Made by a program: the position numbers and the translations under genes. DNA of 64,000 nucleotides from Verrucomicrobiales bacterium (lineage in GTDB: Bacteria > Verrucomicrobiota > Verrucomicrobiia > Limisphaerales > UBA11320), in the NCBI GenBank assembly GCA_016793885.1, contig JAEUHE010000103.1:1-64000 (forward strand), written 5' to 3'. Positions 46,424 to 55,355 of this stretch are shown here, one piece after another (positions within the stretch are counted from its first letter, which is position 1; each line of letters begins with the position of its first letter). The notes under the pieces are model-generated. The model ran no database searches. It was not told where the DNA came from and was given only the letters and a program-made list of their open reading frames with translations.

Positions 46424-48016
46424 ATGTCTTTAACCCAATATCAGAGCAAACGAAACTTCGAGCGGACTCGGGAACCCCGACCTCGCCGGGCTGCACGCGC
46501 GAAAGAATCGAGGTTTGTTGTGCAAAAGCACGCAGCCTCGCGGCTTCATTACGATTTTCGACTGGAGATTGACGGCACGCTCAAATCGTGGGCGGTGCCT
46601 AAGGGTATCCCGCTGAGAAAATCCGAAAAACGTCTGGCGGTACAGGTGGAGGATCACCCGGTTTCGTACATTGATTTCGAGGGCACCATTCCTCAGGGGG
46701 AGTATGGCGGGGGCACGGTGTTGGTATGGGACAAGGGCACGTTCCATATGGGCAACGTCGACCCGATCAAGGCGCATCGCGACGGCAAACTCAGCTTCTC
46801 GCTAGCGGGAACCAAGCTGAAAGGCGACTGGCACCTGGTTCGGCTCAAGGACGCAACACAGTGGTTACTGATCAGGGCGGGTGATGATATGAAGCCCGTG
46901 TCCAAGAAGGCGGACAACACCTCAGCCAAATCGGGCAAAAGCATGGAAGCCCTCGCCCAGCAAGGCTTAGCTGCGAAACCCGGAAGAGCCCACGCAACCA
47001 GCCCAGGAAAGGCTCCCAAACGCGGCGCAGCACGGAAACGAGTGCGGGGCGCGATCGCTTCGTTCATTCCTCCCATGCTGGCCAAGCCGCTAAAAGCGGT
47101 TCCTCAGGGTGAGTGGTTCTACGAGCTGAAATTCGATGGCTATCGGGCCCTGATCCTTAAGCAGGGTGATCAGATTCAATTGCTCTCCCGGAACGAGAAG
47201 GACTTGGCCATCCGCTTTTCTGAAATCGCGGAAGCGGCGAAATCGATTCGCGCGGAAGAGGCCATTATCGATGGAGAGCTGGTGGCGTTGGACGAGAGAG
47301 GTCATTCCTCGTTCCGGCTCCTGCAGTCCTACGCCATCGGAACGCAGAGTCCTCCGCTGGCCTATTATGCTTTTGATCTATTGGAGCTAGAGGGGAAAAG
47401 CCTCCGCGATCAACCCATTGAAGTCAGAAAAGCGACACTCAAAGAGCTGATTCCCCCCAGCGGAATGATTCACTATTCACCCTCACTCGGCGGAGATGCC
47501 TCACTGCTGCTCAAGGAAATGCGCAAGCATCGCCTTGAGGGCGTCATCGGCAAGCGCGTGGGTTCCCGGTATGAGCCAGGCACGCGTTCAGGAACCTGGA
47601 TTAAACTCAAGATCACCCAATCACAGGAAGTGGTGATCGGTGGCTACACCGATCCACAGGGCACCCGCCCCCATTTTGGATCGCTTCTGACCGGAGTTCA
47701 TCGAGCCGGAAAGCTCATCTTCTCCGGCAAAGTTGGAACGGGTTTCGACGACGCAGTGCTGGAGCTCCTCAAGGCCAAAATGGATGCGCTGAGCACCGCC
47801 CGATGTCCCTTTGTGAACTTGCCCGAAAAACACCGGGGGCGGTATGGGCAGGGTATCACGCCTTCCGAGATGAAGCGCTGCCATTGGGTCAAGCCCTCGT
47901 TGGTATGCCAAGTCACGTTTCACGAGTGGACCCGCGATTCGAAGATGCGACACCCGGCATTCCTTGGGCTGCGCGACGATAAAAACGCCAGGGATGTCGT
48001 TCGCGAGATGCCATGA
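46424..48016 (+). CDS. ligD: LigD-type ATP-dependent DNA ligase with phosphoesterase domain (530 aa)
   Basis: Residues ~25-150 are the 3'-phosphoesterase domain (F-V-V-Q-K-H-A-A-S-R-L-H-Y-D-F-R-L-E and G-E-Y-G-G-G-T-V-L-V-W-D), which trims 3' ends. After a basic linker, the ligase domain begins M-L-A-K-P, with the adenylated lysine K236 in L-K-F-D-G-Y-R, the E-A-I-I-D-G-E-L-V motif, and the C-terminal oligonucleotide-binding part ending with V-C-Q-V-T-F-H-E-W-T. The polymerase domain found in many LigD proteins is absent here and is encoded by the next gene, which overlaps the stop by 4 nt. Confidence 0.95.
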   Translation: MSLTQYQSKRNFERTREPRPRRAARAKESRFVVQKHAASRLHYDFRLEIDGTLKSWAVPKGIPLRKSEKRLAVQVEDHPVSYIDFEGTIPQGEYGGGTVLVWDKGTFHMGNVDPIKAHRDGKLSFSLAGTKLKGDWHLVRLKDATQWLLIRAGDDMKPVSKKADNTSAKSGKSMEALAQQGLAAKPGRAHATSPGKAPKRGAARKRVRGAIASFIPPMLAKPLKAVPQGEWFYELKFDGYRALILKQGDQIQLLSRNEKDLAIRFSEIAEAAKSIRAEEAIIDGELVALDERGHSSFRLLQSYAIGTQSPPLAYYAFDLLELEGKSLRDQPIEVRKATLKELIPPSGMIHYSPSLGGDASLLLKEMRKHRLEGVIGKRVGSRYEPGTRSGTWIKLKITQSQEVVIGGYTDPQGTRPHFGSLLTGVHRAGKLIFSGKVGTGFDDAVLELLKAKMDALSTARCPFVNLPEKHRGRYGQGITPSEMKRCHWVKPSLVCQVTFHEWTRDSKMRHPAFLGLRDDKNARDVVREMP

Positions 48017-48927
48017 GAAAGACGTCAAAGATTACGGTTAAGGGTCGCGAACTTGACGTTTCCAACGTGGAGAAAGTGTTCTATCCAAAAACAGGGTTCA
48101 CCAAGGGAGAGGTCATCAACTACTACATCAACATCGCATCCTGGCTCCTGCCTCATTTGAAAAACCGTCCTCTGACGATGAAACGCTACCCGGACGGTGT
48201 GGAGGGTAAATACTTTTACGAAAAGCAATGTCCCAGCCACAAACCAGTTTGGGTTAAGACGATAAAGGTGAAAAAGACCGAAGGCAGTATCGACTATTGT
48301 GTCATCAACAGCCTATCGGCTCTGGTGTGGACTTCGAATCTCGCAAATCTGGAGCTGCATACGTTTCTTCATGTCGCGCCAGCCGTCGAAAAACCAAGGG
48401 CGGTAGCTTTCGACCTCGACCCCGGTGAACCCGCGAACATCCTCGACTGCTGCGTCGTGGCGTTGCGCCTCAAAGCCCTTTTTGATAAACTGAAACGCGA
48501 GTGTTTCCCGAAAACCTCTGGTTCTAAAGGACTACAGATTTACCTGCCGCTGAACTCACCCGTCAGTTATACGCAGACGAAAGAATTTGCGCGACAGGTC
48601 GCGCAAGCCATGGCCGAGCGTTATCCGAAGTCGGTGGTTGCACGCATGGAAAAGAAGCTGAGAGCAGGGAAGGTCTTCATCGATTGGAGCCAAAACGATG
48701 CGCACAAGACGACGGTCAATGTGTATTCGCTGCGCGCCAAAGAATTCCCCTCAGTCTCCACACCTCTCACCTGGAAAGAGGTCACTCTGGCTACGAAATC
48801 CCGCAATGCCGATTCGCTCTTCTTCGGCCCCGATGAGGTGCTCCAACGGGTCAAAAAAATGGGGGACTTGTTTGAGCGAGTATTGTCGATGAAACAAAAG
48901 CTGCCCAAGATTCAGGATTTGGCTTAA
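48013..48927 (+). CDS. Stand-alone LigD-type polymerase/primase (304 aa)
   Basis: The product matches the LigD polymerase domain (archaeo-eukaryotic primase fold) on its own. The catalytic Asp pair D134 and D136 is in A-F-D-L-D-P-G-E, the third Asp D224 in F-I-D-W-S-Q-N, and N-L-E-L-H and S-G-S-K-G-L-Q-I-Y are also present. In NHEJ it adds ribonucleotides or fills gaps before sealing. The ATGA overlap with the ligase gene implies coupled translation in fixed ratio. A hairpin with a T-run about 190 nt downstream may end the operon. Confidence 0.94.
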   Translation: MRKTSKITVKGRELDVSNVEKVFYPKTGFTKGEVINYYINIASWLLPHLKNRPLTMKRYPDGVEGKYFYEKQCPSHKPVWVKTIKVKKTEGSIDYCVINSLSALVWTSNLANLELHTFLHVAPAVEKPRAVAFDLDPGEPANILDCCVVALRLKALFDKLKRECFPKTSGSKGLQIYLPLNSPVSYTQTKEFARQVAQAMAERYPKSVVARMEKKLRAGKVFIDWSQNDAHKTTVNVYSLRAKEFPSVSTPLTWKEVTLATKSRNADSLFFGPDEVLQRVKKMGDLFERVLSMKQKLPKIQDLA

Positions 48928-49015
48928 AGGGACACTGAAAAGTGTGAGAGGAAGGAGTTCGGGTTGTCTGAGTTGGTCCGAAGCATACCTATCGATGAAC
49001 CGCAAAGGACGGCTC

Positions 49016-49088
49016 CCAGTTGCCAGGTGCCAGTTGCCAGGTGCCAGTTGCCAGGTGCCAACTGCGGTCGGGTGTCGGGTGCCGGGTG
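49016..49088. repeat. Heptamer-period tandem arrays (CCAG[T/G]TG and [T/C]CGGGTG)
   Basis: Three copies of the 14-mer CCAGTTGCCAGGTG (49016-49057), each two related heptamers, are followed after a short spacer by TCGGGTG, TCGGGTG, CCGGGTG (49068-49088). The array lies between the NHEJ operon and the next exported-protein gene. Confidence 0.85.
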
Positions 49089-49113
49089 TACGGTTTTAAA
49101 AATCGGGCCCTTT

Positions 49114-49140
49114 CCCGCAAATGGCCCGCGGGAGCTTTTT
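49114..49140 (+). terminator. Possible terminator of the NHEJ operon
   Basis: CCCGC (49114-49118) pairs with GCGGG (49128-49132), followed by AGC and TTTTT (49136-49140). The stem is short, and the hairpin stands about 190 nt after the polymerase stop, so the call is tentative. Confidence 0.4.
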
Positions 49141-49195
49141 CTCCATAAACGAAACGCGTTTCCTGGCCGATAAGAGGGTTGGCGGTTAATTGATC

Positions 49196-50671
49196 ATGGC
49201 CATCCTAGTAAACCAAGAACATCGTCGTCTCGGTGCGCTTCCTGCCGCACTGGCGGCGGCAGTCCTATGTGTATGGCTATCGCTGTTACTAACTCCGATT
49301 CGAAAAGCCCAGGGACAGAGCGTCGAACCTCCTGCCCTCCCTCTGTCCGCACCCCAAATCGAAACAGCTGAGACCGATCCAGCCGAGCTAGATCCGCTGG
49401 CCCACTTGCTACCTAGTCCGCCTGCATTCTCACACTCGGACGGGCTGGTCAGCCCTCCGGAGGAAGCGGCTGGTCCTGACCTGCCTCCGCAACTCAAGCG
49501 CGCCAATCTTGTTCCAGGCATTGTTGATATAACCTCCGGTAACCGTAACGTGATGGCCATAGCGGAGGTCGGACTCAACACGGAGATTCGCGGCGTCACG
49601 TTCCATCTGAGTCCACGCGATTCAGATGACCCGCCGATCCTCAGCATCGCCGGAACCCTGATCTCCACCACGCCTACCATCGGACGCTGGGAGGCACTAC
49701 TCACCATTCCTAAAGGCTGCCTCCCGGGCCGATGGGCTTTGGCCGTCCTAATTCAGCCGCTGCGAGGGAATCCGATGGAGTTCGGTCTTTTAGGACACAC
49801 TCCCCTTCCACCGAACAGCGCAAGGGAACTCTTGGTCGTGAATCAGGGGGACATCGACTCCAGCCTTCCGGAGGTGGAGATTCTCAAAGTCGATCCTCAA
49901 CTGGCGTTCGTCGGTTGTGGAGATCTCGCAACACCGGTGAAGATCCGGTTGCGCGTCAAAGCCTCCAGCGGCCTGGACGACACCGAGAGCAGCTTTGTGC
50001 AGCTCTCCCGATCAAACCTGGCTTCCGTTGTCGCTGGCGAGGTGTTGAGTGAAGCGAACCGCATCTCCGGGACCGCCGTGGACGGCATCTACGAAGCGAT
50101 CGTTCCCATCCAACCCAACTCGGAACCGGGCGAATTCATCGCGGGTGCGATGGCCAGGAGTCGCGTGGGGAGATCCGGAAAGATGGTGCGCCCCGGTCCC
50201 AAGGTTCACGTGAGATCGCTCAAGCACCTCCCACCTGGCTACATCGATTGGGCCACCCGAAACTTTCCGGGCTCGTTTCCCGATCCGGATTGTCAATTTC
50301 ATGCGCTGTGGAGGCCTGATGCAGACATTGATGGCGATGGAGTGATGAACTGTGTGGAAGCGTATTTCGGAACTTCCCCTACCAATCAGGCGGACGCACC
50401 CAAGATCCTGGTCTCTTACGACAGCAAGCGGCAATTCGTGGTGAGTTGGACGCAACCCCAAAGCACATACGGAATGGCCGTCAAACCGGAATGGTCCTCA
50501 GATCTGGATTTGTGGTTTGCATCCGGGGAAAGCTTCGCCGGAAGAAAGGCTCGAACCATCAGCGTTTCCGATGAAGGTCCGGCCCCGAAGGGAGGCGTGT
50601 TCAAAGAAGCTCGGTTCGACGTCAACGGCCTCCCCCATGCCTATCTGCGCCTGCGGGTGCTGATGCCGTGA
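49196..50671 (+). CDS. Exported protein of unknown function with shared C-terminal module (491 aa)
   Basis: The ATG at 49196 is preferred to a TTG at 49190. A signal peptide or N-terminal membrane anchor (A-A-L-A-A-A-V-L-C-V-W-L-S-L-L-L) precedes a Pro-rich stretch (~40-85). The middle (~95-330) looks like one or two Ig-type beta-sandwiches, with V-K-I-R-L-R-V-K-A-S and G-I-Y-E-A-I-V-P-I. A TSP3-like calcium motif, D-A-D-I-D-G-D-G-V-M-N-C-V-E-A-Y-F-G-T, lies at ~385, and the shared C-terminal module ends Y-L-R-L-R-V-L-M-P. I do not recognise the family. The layout suggests a cell-surface or secreted protein. Confidence 0.75.
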   Translation: MAILVNQEHRRLGALPAALAAAVLCVWLSLLLTPIRKAQGQSVEPPALPLSAPQIETAETDPAELDPLAHLLPSPPAFSHSDGLVSPPEEAAGPDLPPQLKRANLVPGIVDITSGNRNVMAIAEVGLNTEIRGVTFHLSPRDSDDPPILSIAGTLISTTPTIGRWEALLTIPKGCLPGRWALAVLIQPLRGNPMEFGLLGHTPLPPNSARELLVVNQGDIDSSLPEVEILKVDPQLAFVGCGDLATPVKIRLRVKASSGLDDTESSFVQLSRSNLASVVAGEVLSEANRISGTAVDGIYEAIVPIQPNSEPGEFIAGAMARSRVGRSGKMVRPGPKVHVRSLKHLPPGYIDWATRNFPGSFPDPDCQFHALWRPDADIDGDGVMNCVEAYFGTSPTNQADAPKILVSYDSKRQFVVSWTQPQSTYGMAVKPEWSSDLDLWFASGESFAGRKARTISVSDEGPAPKGGVFKEARFDVNGLPHAYLRLRVLMP

Positions 50672-50675
50672 TTGC

Positions 50676-50776
50676 GAGTGACGAGTGACGAGTTATGAGT
50701 TACTGAGCAACGGATCATGACAGCCTTCTTCGCGCTGTAGGGTCCGCATCACTCATCACTCATCACTCATCACTCA
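50676..50776. repeat. Inverted pair of heptamer arrays, overlapping a stop codon
   Basis: GAGTGAC, GAGTGAC, GAGTTATGAGTT (50676-50701) faces an inverted array of ATCACTC heptamers (50747-50776, about four copies). The stop codon of the minus-strand methyltransferase (50774-50776) is part of the array. The heptamer is the one at 18482-18537. Confidence 0.8.
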
Positions 50777-51547
50777 CGTGCACCGGCGGGCGATGACGAA
50801 GGCGCTGAACATGTAGTAGCGCAGCGGAGTCGCGTTCAGCACCCAGTCTAGCACCTTCGGCACGTAACGGTCGGTGCACTCCACCGAAACGATCTCGCAT
50901 CCCAAACGCCTCAGAAAGAATTCCATCTCCACCGCATTGGTCAGAATGATCGCATCGTCATCCGGCTCGAAAGGCTCCTTAACAATGGGCGGCGTCCGAT
51001 CGAAACGCACCGCATCAGGCGAGGTGCGCATCTGTTCCCGCTTCTGGGCCAAGCGACGCCAATTCTCCCACTTGTGCTTGAGCCCACGCATCCGGGGATG
51101 GTAGTCACGAAAACCAATGGCTCGCCGAAAGTTGGGACTGGAAACCACGACCCGACCTCCAATCGCTGTCACTCGCACCATCTCGGCGAGGAAAGCTTCC
51201 GCGGCGTCGACGTGCTCCAGGACGTTGAGGGCACCTACCGATCCGAAATGACCGTCCGGAAAAGGCAATCGTTGTCCATCGTAGAGTTGACAGCGGCTGC
51301 TGAACTCTCGAGCGCGCGCGACGTTCGGCTCGGAAACGTCGACGCCATAAGCCTCGACCCCTTCGCGCGTGAGAGCGCCTACGACCTGTCCAACCCCGCA
51401 TCCCACGTCGAGGACCCGAGCGCCCGGCTGAGTGGGGCGTAGCGCATGGGTATACTTGCCATAGAAGGCCGGGTCCCAGCTCGCCAGGAACTGAGCGTAG
51501 GCCTCGTTCTGGTGATAGTATGACTCGTGAGCTTGCGAAGAGGACAT
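50774..51547 (-). CDS. Class I SAM-dependent methyltransferase (257 aa)
   Basis: The SAM-binding motif I is V-L-D-V-G-C-G-V-G-Q-V (~45-55), followed by the acidic G-V-D-V-S-E at strand 2 and L-N-V-L-E-H-V-D at motif II, as in Methyltransf_11/ubiquinone-type enzymes. The C-terminal half has a long helical insertion (R-M-R-G-L-K-H-K-W-E-N-W) and ends in a hydrophobic segment. It starts two nt after the stop of the YfhO-like membrane protein, so both are made from one transcript and the target may be a glycan or lipid carrier handled by that protein. The exact acceptor is unknown. Confidence 0.88.
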   Translation of the reverse strand: MSSSQAHESYYHQNEAYAQFLASWDPAFYGKYTHALRPTQPGARVLDVGCGVGQVVGALTREGVEAYGVDVSEPNVARAREFSSRCQLYDGQRLPFPDGHFGSVGALNVLEHVDAAEAFLAEMVRVTAIGGRVVVSSPNFRRAIGFRDYHPRMRGLKHKWENWRRLAQKREQMRTSPDAVRFDRTPPIVKEPFEPDDDAIILTNAVEMEFFLRRLGCEIVSVECTDRYVPKVLDWVLNATPLRYYMFSAFVIARRCT

Positions 51548-51549
51548 GG

Positions 51550-54126
51550 TCAGGACTCTTTTCTACCCGTCACCAATAGCACGCCGCAGAGCACGAACCC
51601 GATCCCGATAGCGGCCAGGCTGACATACAAGCCGGTCGTCGAGGGCTGGAACTCGAACTCCACCACGTGTTGCCCGGCCGGGACCTGCACCCCGCGCATT
51701 AGGAAGTTGCAGCGCAACAAGGTGGCTGGCTGTCCATCCACCCGAACGTTCCAATCTCCGTCGTACTTGTCGGTTAGCATGACCACGGCCGCAGTGGCCG
51801 ACTGAGTCTTGAGTTGGATTCGCTTCGGAGCGTAGGAGGTCAGCTCGACACTGCCCGCCGGAGCATTGGTGTCGATCGGCCCACCCAGATTGCCAGAGAT
51901 CAAGACCTCCTGGGCAGGAACGAAGGTGGGATCTGCCAGCCGGTTCAACAATGCCTCATCGTTGGTGTAGCTCTGCCATCGCGTGAACAAACTGGCCCGC
52001 GGCAACGCCCCGGTAAATTCCAAGAGAGCGTACGGACCGGTGTCGTTCGTCCTTACCCCAATCCGCTGCGATCCGGCATCGAAGACGCTGAAGGCCATGA
52101 TCTGTTTGAATCGACCCTGGTTACCGTCCAGTTGCTGACTAAGCTGATCCGCGAAGGGATTCGCCAGCCCCACGAGGTAGCGTGTGCTGGTGAGTTCCCA
52201 GAGCCGAATCGGTTTCGGCTGAAGCTTCTCGCGGTAAACGATGTTCTCCGGGGAAGGACGCGGATCCTGGATCACGTCGATGGATGGAATATTGTAGAAA
52301 GGAAACTGCTGCTGCATCCATTCCACATGATAGATCTGCTGAAGCATGGCCAACTCCTGCATTCCGAAGGGCACGACGGTGGTCCGTTGGTGAGTGGGTT
52401 GAGCCTTGAGGTAGTCCAGCAGGGCGTTGCTGGCGTACTTTGCCTGGTAGTCGTAGTGCTGGATCCACGGGGTGTTAGCTCGCGCGAGGTCGATCACCAG
52501 AATCCCGCCGAGGATGACCGCCATCCAGGAGGACCGACGATCCCGGAAGAAGCCCGCGAGGCCCAGCATCATCCCGCCGAGCGAAAGCACCAGGAACACC
52601 AAATAGAGCAAGACCTCCCGCTGGCTGAACCGGGCCACCTCCTTGGCGACGCTGGACTCGGCCTCACCTTGACTGGCCACGGCATTGTTGAGCAGATACT
52701 TGACCAGATCACCGGTAGAGGTGGCGTAGAGCATCCAGCCCAGAACGCTCAGGCCGAGAAAGCCAGCGCATCCATACACCCACTTCTTGTCGAAAGCAGT
52801 GGCTTTCGCCCACCAGTTAGCTGGATCGATCTTAGCCACGGCCTTGTCGAGATACCCGCGCCAGAGAGCTTGAAGTCCATAGGCAAACAACATCAGCACC
52901 GCCAGGTGGAGAATATGCGTCCATTTGATCGGATTGCGGATGTTCGAGAAATAAGGCATCGCGTAGACGATTCGGTAGAACGGCGCATAGCGACCCCAGG
53001 CGAAGAGCAGAGCGACCAGAGCCACGGCTGCCCAGAAGGCGATTAGACGTCGTTCGGAGAGTGAGTAGAGGTTTCCTTGACGACGAAGCGCCTGGGCGCA
53101 GGCGAAAGCGGCGAAGAGCATGACCGTGACCCCGGCGTATTCGCCGGCGCCCGAGAAGCGAGCAAAGCCGCGTTTGGTAGTTTCCCATTGAGGGTCACGT
53201 CCAGCAGTGCCCCAGTAGCGCCCCCCGTCCGGCGTGTCCATTCGATAGCCATGGAGGCCGGGGATGATCAAACGGAACGACTCTGCTTTGGGCAGGCTCC
53301 ACTGCGTCGCCCAGTCCCACTGCTGTTCCGGAGACATGATCTGCTTCTGCGATTCCACCGCGGTCAGCACTTTGGCACGGAAGACCAACGCATCGATGAT
53401 GTGGAAGGCCATGATCCCGGAGAACACAACCACCACAGCGACCCGGAACATTCCCTGGACGGCACTTTGGACGGAGGGTTTATCCTTCACCCAAGTAAAG
53501 ACGAAGGCGAAAGCCCCGATGAAAAGACTGAAAAGCACCCCGATATCTGCACCCTCGGTAATCCCCATACCTACCGCCAAGCCGGCCAAAGCACAGCGAA
53601 GCCACACATTGGTTTGGGAGGTTGCACCGAGAGCACCGACAGCAAGGAACGAGGTAGCCAGGGCGAACGGGCGGGACGAGAGTCCCCAGCACGCGTTGGA
53701 GAAGACGTTCATGTTGAGGGCTGCGGCCAAGGCGGTGAGGGTCGCCACGGCGGGGTGAAATCCGAGGGCTCGACAGGATAACCAGGCGCTAATCCCCAGG
53801 ATGAACAGAGCGATCGGGGCATGAAATTTGGAGAACCCGACCGGTCCTAGCGCGAGGAACTGTCCGAAAGTAAAGCTGGGCAACAAGCTACCCCCATGGC
53901 TACCGACCCAATTCAGGTCGGACCAGACACCGAAGAAAGCATCGGGGGTTTTGTTGTAATCGGCCTTGAGGGCACCCAATGGTCCATCGTTGAGGAAGAG
54001 AGTCCAGCCGGCCTTGAAGCTGGGGGCGAACAACCATCCGAGCACGAGGAGGAGAACGATGACGAGCAGCACGAAGCTGCCCAGAGCGGGCGCAGATTTG
54101 TTACCCGAGGATGGTCGTATCGACAT
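51550..54126 (-). CDS. YfhO-like polytopic membrane protein (858 aa)
   Basis: About a dozen transmembrane helices are visible, including one near the N-terminus (S-F-V-L-L-V-I-V-L-L-L-V-L-G-W-L-F) and one at the C-terminus, with a ~210-residue extracytoplasmic domain before the last helix. Overall shape and the D-G-D-W-N-V-R-V-D-G-Q-P-A motif near the end match the YfhO family, GT-C-type integral membrane proteins implicated in decorating cell-wall polymers or lipoteichoic acids in Firmicutes. A glycosyl-transfer role in this organism is inference. The product leads a two-gene operon with a methyltransferase. Confidence 0.8.
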   Translation of the reverse strand: MSIRPSSGNKSAPALGSFVLLVIVLLLVLGWLFAPSFKAGWTLFLNDGPLGALKADYNKTPDAFFGVWSDLNWVGSHGGSLLPSFTFGQFLALGPVGFSKFHAPIALFILGISAWLSCRALGFHPAVATLTALAAALNMNVFSNACWGLSSRPFALATSFLAVGALGATSQTNVWLRCALAGLAVGMGITEGADIGVLFSLFIGAFAFVFTWVKDKPSVQSAVQGMFRVAVVVVFSGIMAFHIIDALVFRAKVLTAVESQKQIMSPEQQWDWATQWSLPKAESFRLIIPGLHGYRMDTPDGGRYWGTAGRDPQWETTKRGFARFSGAGEYAGVTVMLFAAFACAQALRRQGNLYSLSERRLIAFWAAVALVALLFAWGRYAPFYRIVYAMPYFSNIRNPIKWTHILHLAVLMLFAYGLQALWRGYLDKAVAKIDPANWWAKATAFDKKWVYGCAGFLGLSVLGWMLYATSTGDLVKYLLNNAVASQGEAESSVAKEVARFSQREVLLYLVFLVLSLGGMMLGLAGFFRDRRSSWMAVILGGILVIDLARANTPWIQHYDYQAKYASNALLDYLKAQPTHQRTTVVPFGMQELAMLQQIYHVEWMQQQFPFYNIPSIDVIQDPRPSPENIVYREKLQPKPIRLWELTSTRYLVGLANPFADQLSQQLDGNQGRFKQIMAFSVFDAGSQRIGVRTNDTGPYALLEFTGALPRASLFTRWQSYTNDEALLNRLADPTFVPAQEVLISGNLGGPIDTNAPAGSVELTSYAPKRIQLKTQSATAAVVMLTDKYDGDWNVRVDGQPATLLRCNFLMRGVQVPAGQHVVEFEFQPSTTGLYVSLAAIGIGFVLCGVLLVTGRKES

Positions 54127-54559
54127 AGGCTGGCGGGACTATGCCGAAACCCTCCCAGCAAATCCATTAAGGAATTTCTCGCCTCCCCAACGCGCGTGCA
54201 ATTGTTTCTAGGCCACCTGAAAGGGAGTCGTCACGGAGGTAGGGCGAAACTCCGTTGAGCCCATCATGGCTCCAGGCCCAGCTGCACAGGAAAGACTATC
54301 CCCGAGAGGGCCTCTCAATGTGCACTATCCCTCACCGCTTCTTGCCGCGGTTCTCTCCTTCCAAACCTTAGGCATTCTTGGGCTCAACAAAATCGCCTAT
54401 AGAGTCAATCGGATCGATCTTCGATCAAGTCCCACCTACTCCTTCGTGCGGAGCATGACCTCAATCTCATCCACCTCAAATGACACCCCGCCACCCGGCA
54501 GGGTTGGCAGCTATTGGGTGGGGTTCCCACCGAGGCACAGACCTCGGCGGAAGTAGGCA
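54127..54559. other. Gap with hairpins and a possible gene remnant
   Basis: This gap lies between the YfhO-like start and a methyltransferase stop, both minus strand. It holds small palindromes (GAGAGGGCCTCTC near 54304; CCGAGG...CCTCGG at 54530-54547). On the minus strand a 24-codon frame (54436-54510) reads like the end of a beta-rich protein (G-V-S-F-E-V-D-E-I-E-V-M-L) but is cut by stops on both sides. No intact gene is present. Confidence 0.4.
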
Positions 54560-55216
54560 TCACAAATCCTTGTAACAAAGGATGGCAGCAGCGGATTCCG
54601 GGTGCCGTCGAGTAAAGGTCAGCTGCTTCACCAGCGAGTAAACAGCCCAAAACGCCCGAGGTCGCCGTTTTAGAACATGGAACTCCCCTCGAAGGGACTT
54701 TGGTCCGAGCATCCCCAACACCGAGAAACCCAGCTCTTTCATCTCGGAGGCTGTCCAGCCAGAGAGATGCTCTTGAAGGTCATCTCGTTCTTGATGTCGT
54801 TGCGGCAAGAACCCATTCGGGGTCAGGAAGATGATCCGTTTCTTCGCTACGCTCTCCATAGATCGAATGAGCTGAAAGCCATCCTCCTTGGGCAGATGTT
54901 CGATGACGTCGAGGGCAATGCACGCATCGAATTGCTTCTCGCGAAATACAGTGGGTAGTTGTCGAATATCTCCGACGACAAACTCTGAGTGAGTGCCCGT
55001 ACGTCTGGCGTTGGCGATGGCTGGCTCATAGCCATCGATACCCACCGAGTTTTGGAGTCCGAGGTACTGTAGAGGGGAAGCGAGGCCGCATCCCACATCC
55101 AATACACGCGGGCAGTCACGGAGGAGAGCCCTTATCTCAAGGACGTTCAGTATCATAAACGGGTCAAAGATTCCCCGTTTGACTAGATTGGCGCAGATCG
55201 AGAAAGGGCTGTGCAT
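54560..55216 (-). CDS. Class I SAM-dependent methyltransferase (218 aa)
   Basis: Motif I is V-L-D-V-G-C-G-L-A-S-P, followed by G-I-D-G-Y-E-P at strand 2 and A-L-D-V-I-E-H-L-P at motif II, typical of Methyltransf_11/23. The C-terminus (R-R-P-R-A-F-W-A-V-Y-S-L-V-K-Q-L-T) is amphipathic and may touch the membrane. ATG 55216 was chosen; a GTG at 55240 is also possible, and neither has a clear Shine-Dalgarno. It lies between the YfhO-like gene and a huge surface protein gene, in a region with four methyltransferases, which suggests modification of surface glycans. Confidence 0.87.
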   Translation of the reverse strand: MHSPFSICANLVKRGIFDPFMILNVLEIRALLRDCPRVLDVGCGLASPLQYLGLQNSVGIDGYEPAIANARRTGTHSEFVVGDIRQLPTVFREKQFDACIALDVIEHLPKEDGFQLIRSMESVAKKRIIFLTPNGFLPQRHQERDDLQEHLSGWTASEMKELGFSVLGMLGPKSLRGEFHVLKRRPRAFWAVYSLVKQLTFTRRHPESAAAILCYKDL

Positions 55217-55355
55217 GTCGGAAACCGCAGCCAAAACCACTACCGACCACCGGGTCGTTTAGGAATCGGCTCAAATTCTTCCGAGACGCTAAGACAAAGA
55301 AACTCGGTGAGCGACAAGATTCTCGGGTCGCTCACCGAGCCTGAAATATTTTGAC

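Noticed and set aside
51814-53046. 410-codon plus-strand open frame
   Set aside because: Antisense to the YfhO-like membrane protein; charged low-complexity content without hydrophobic pattern.
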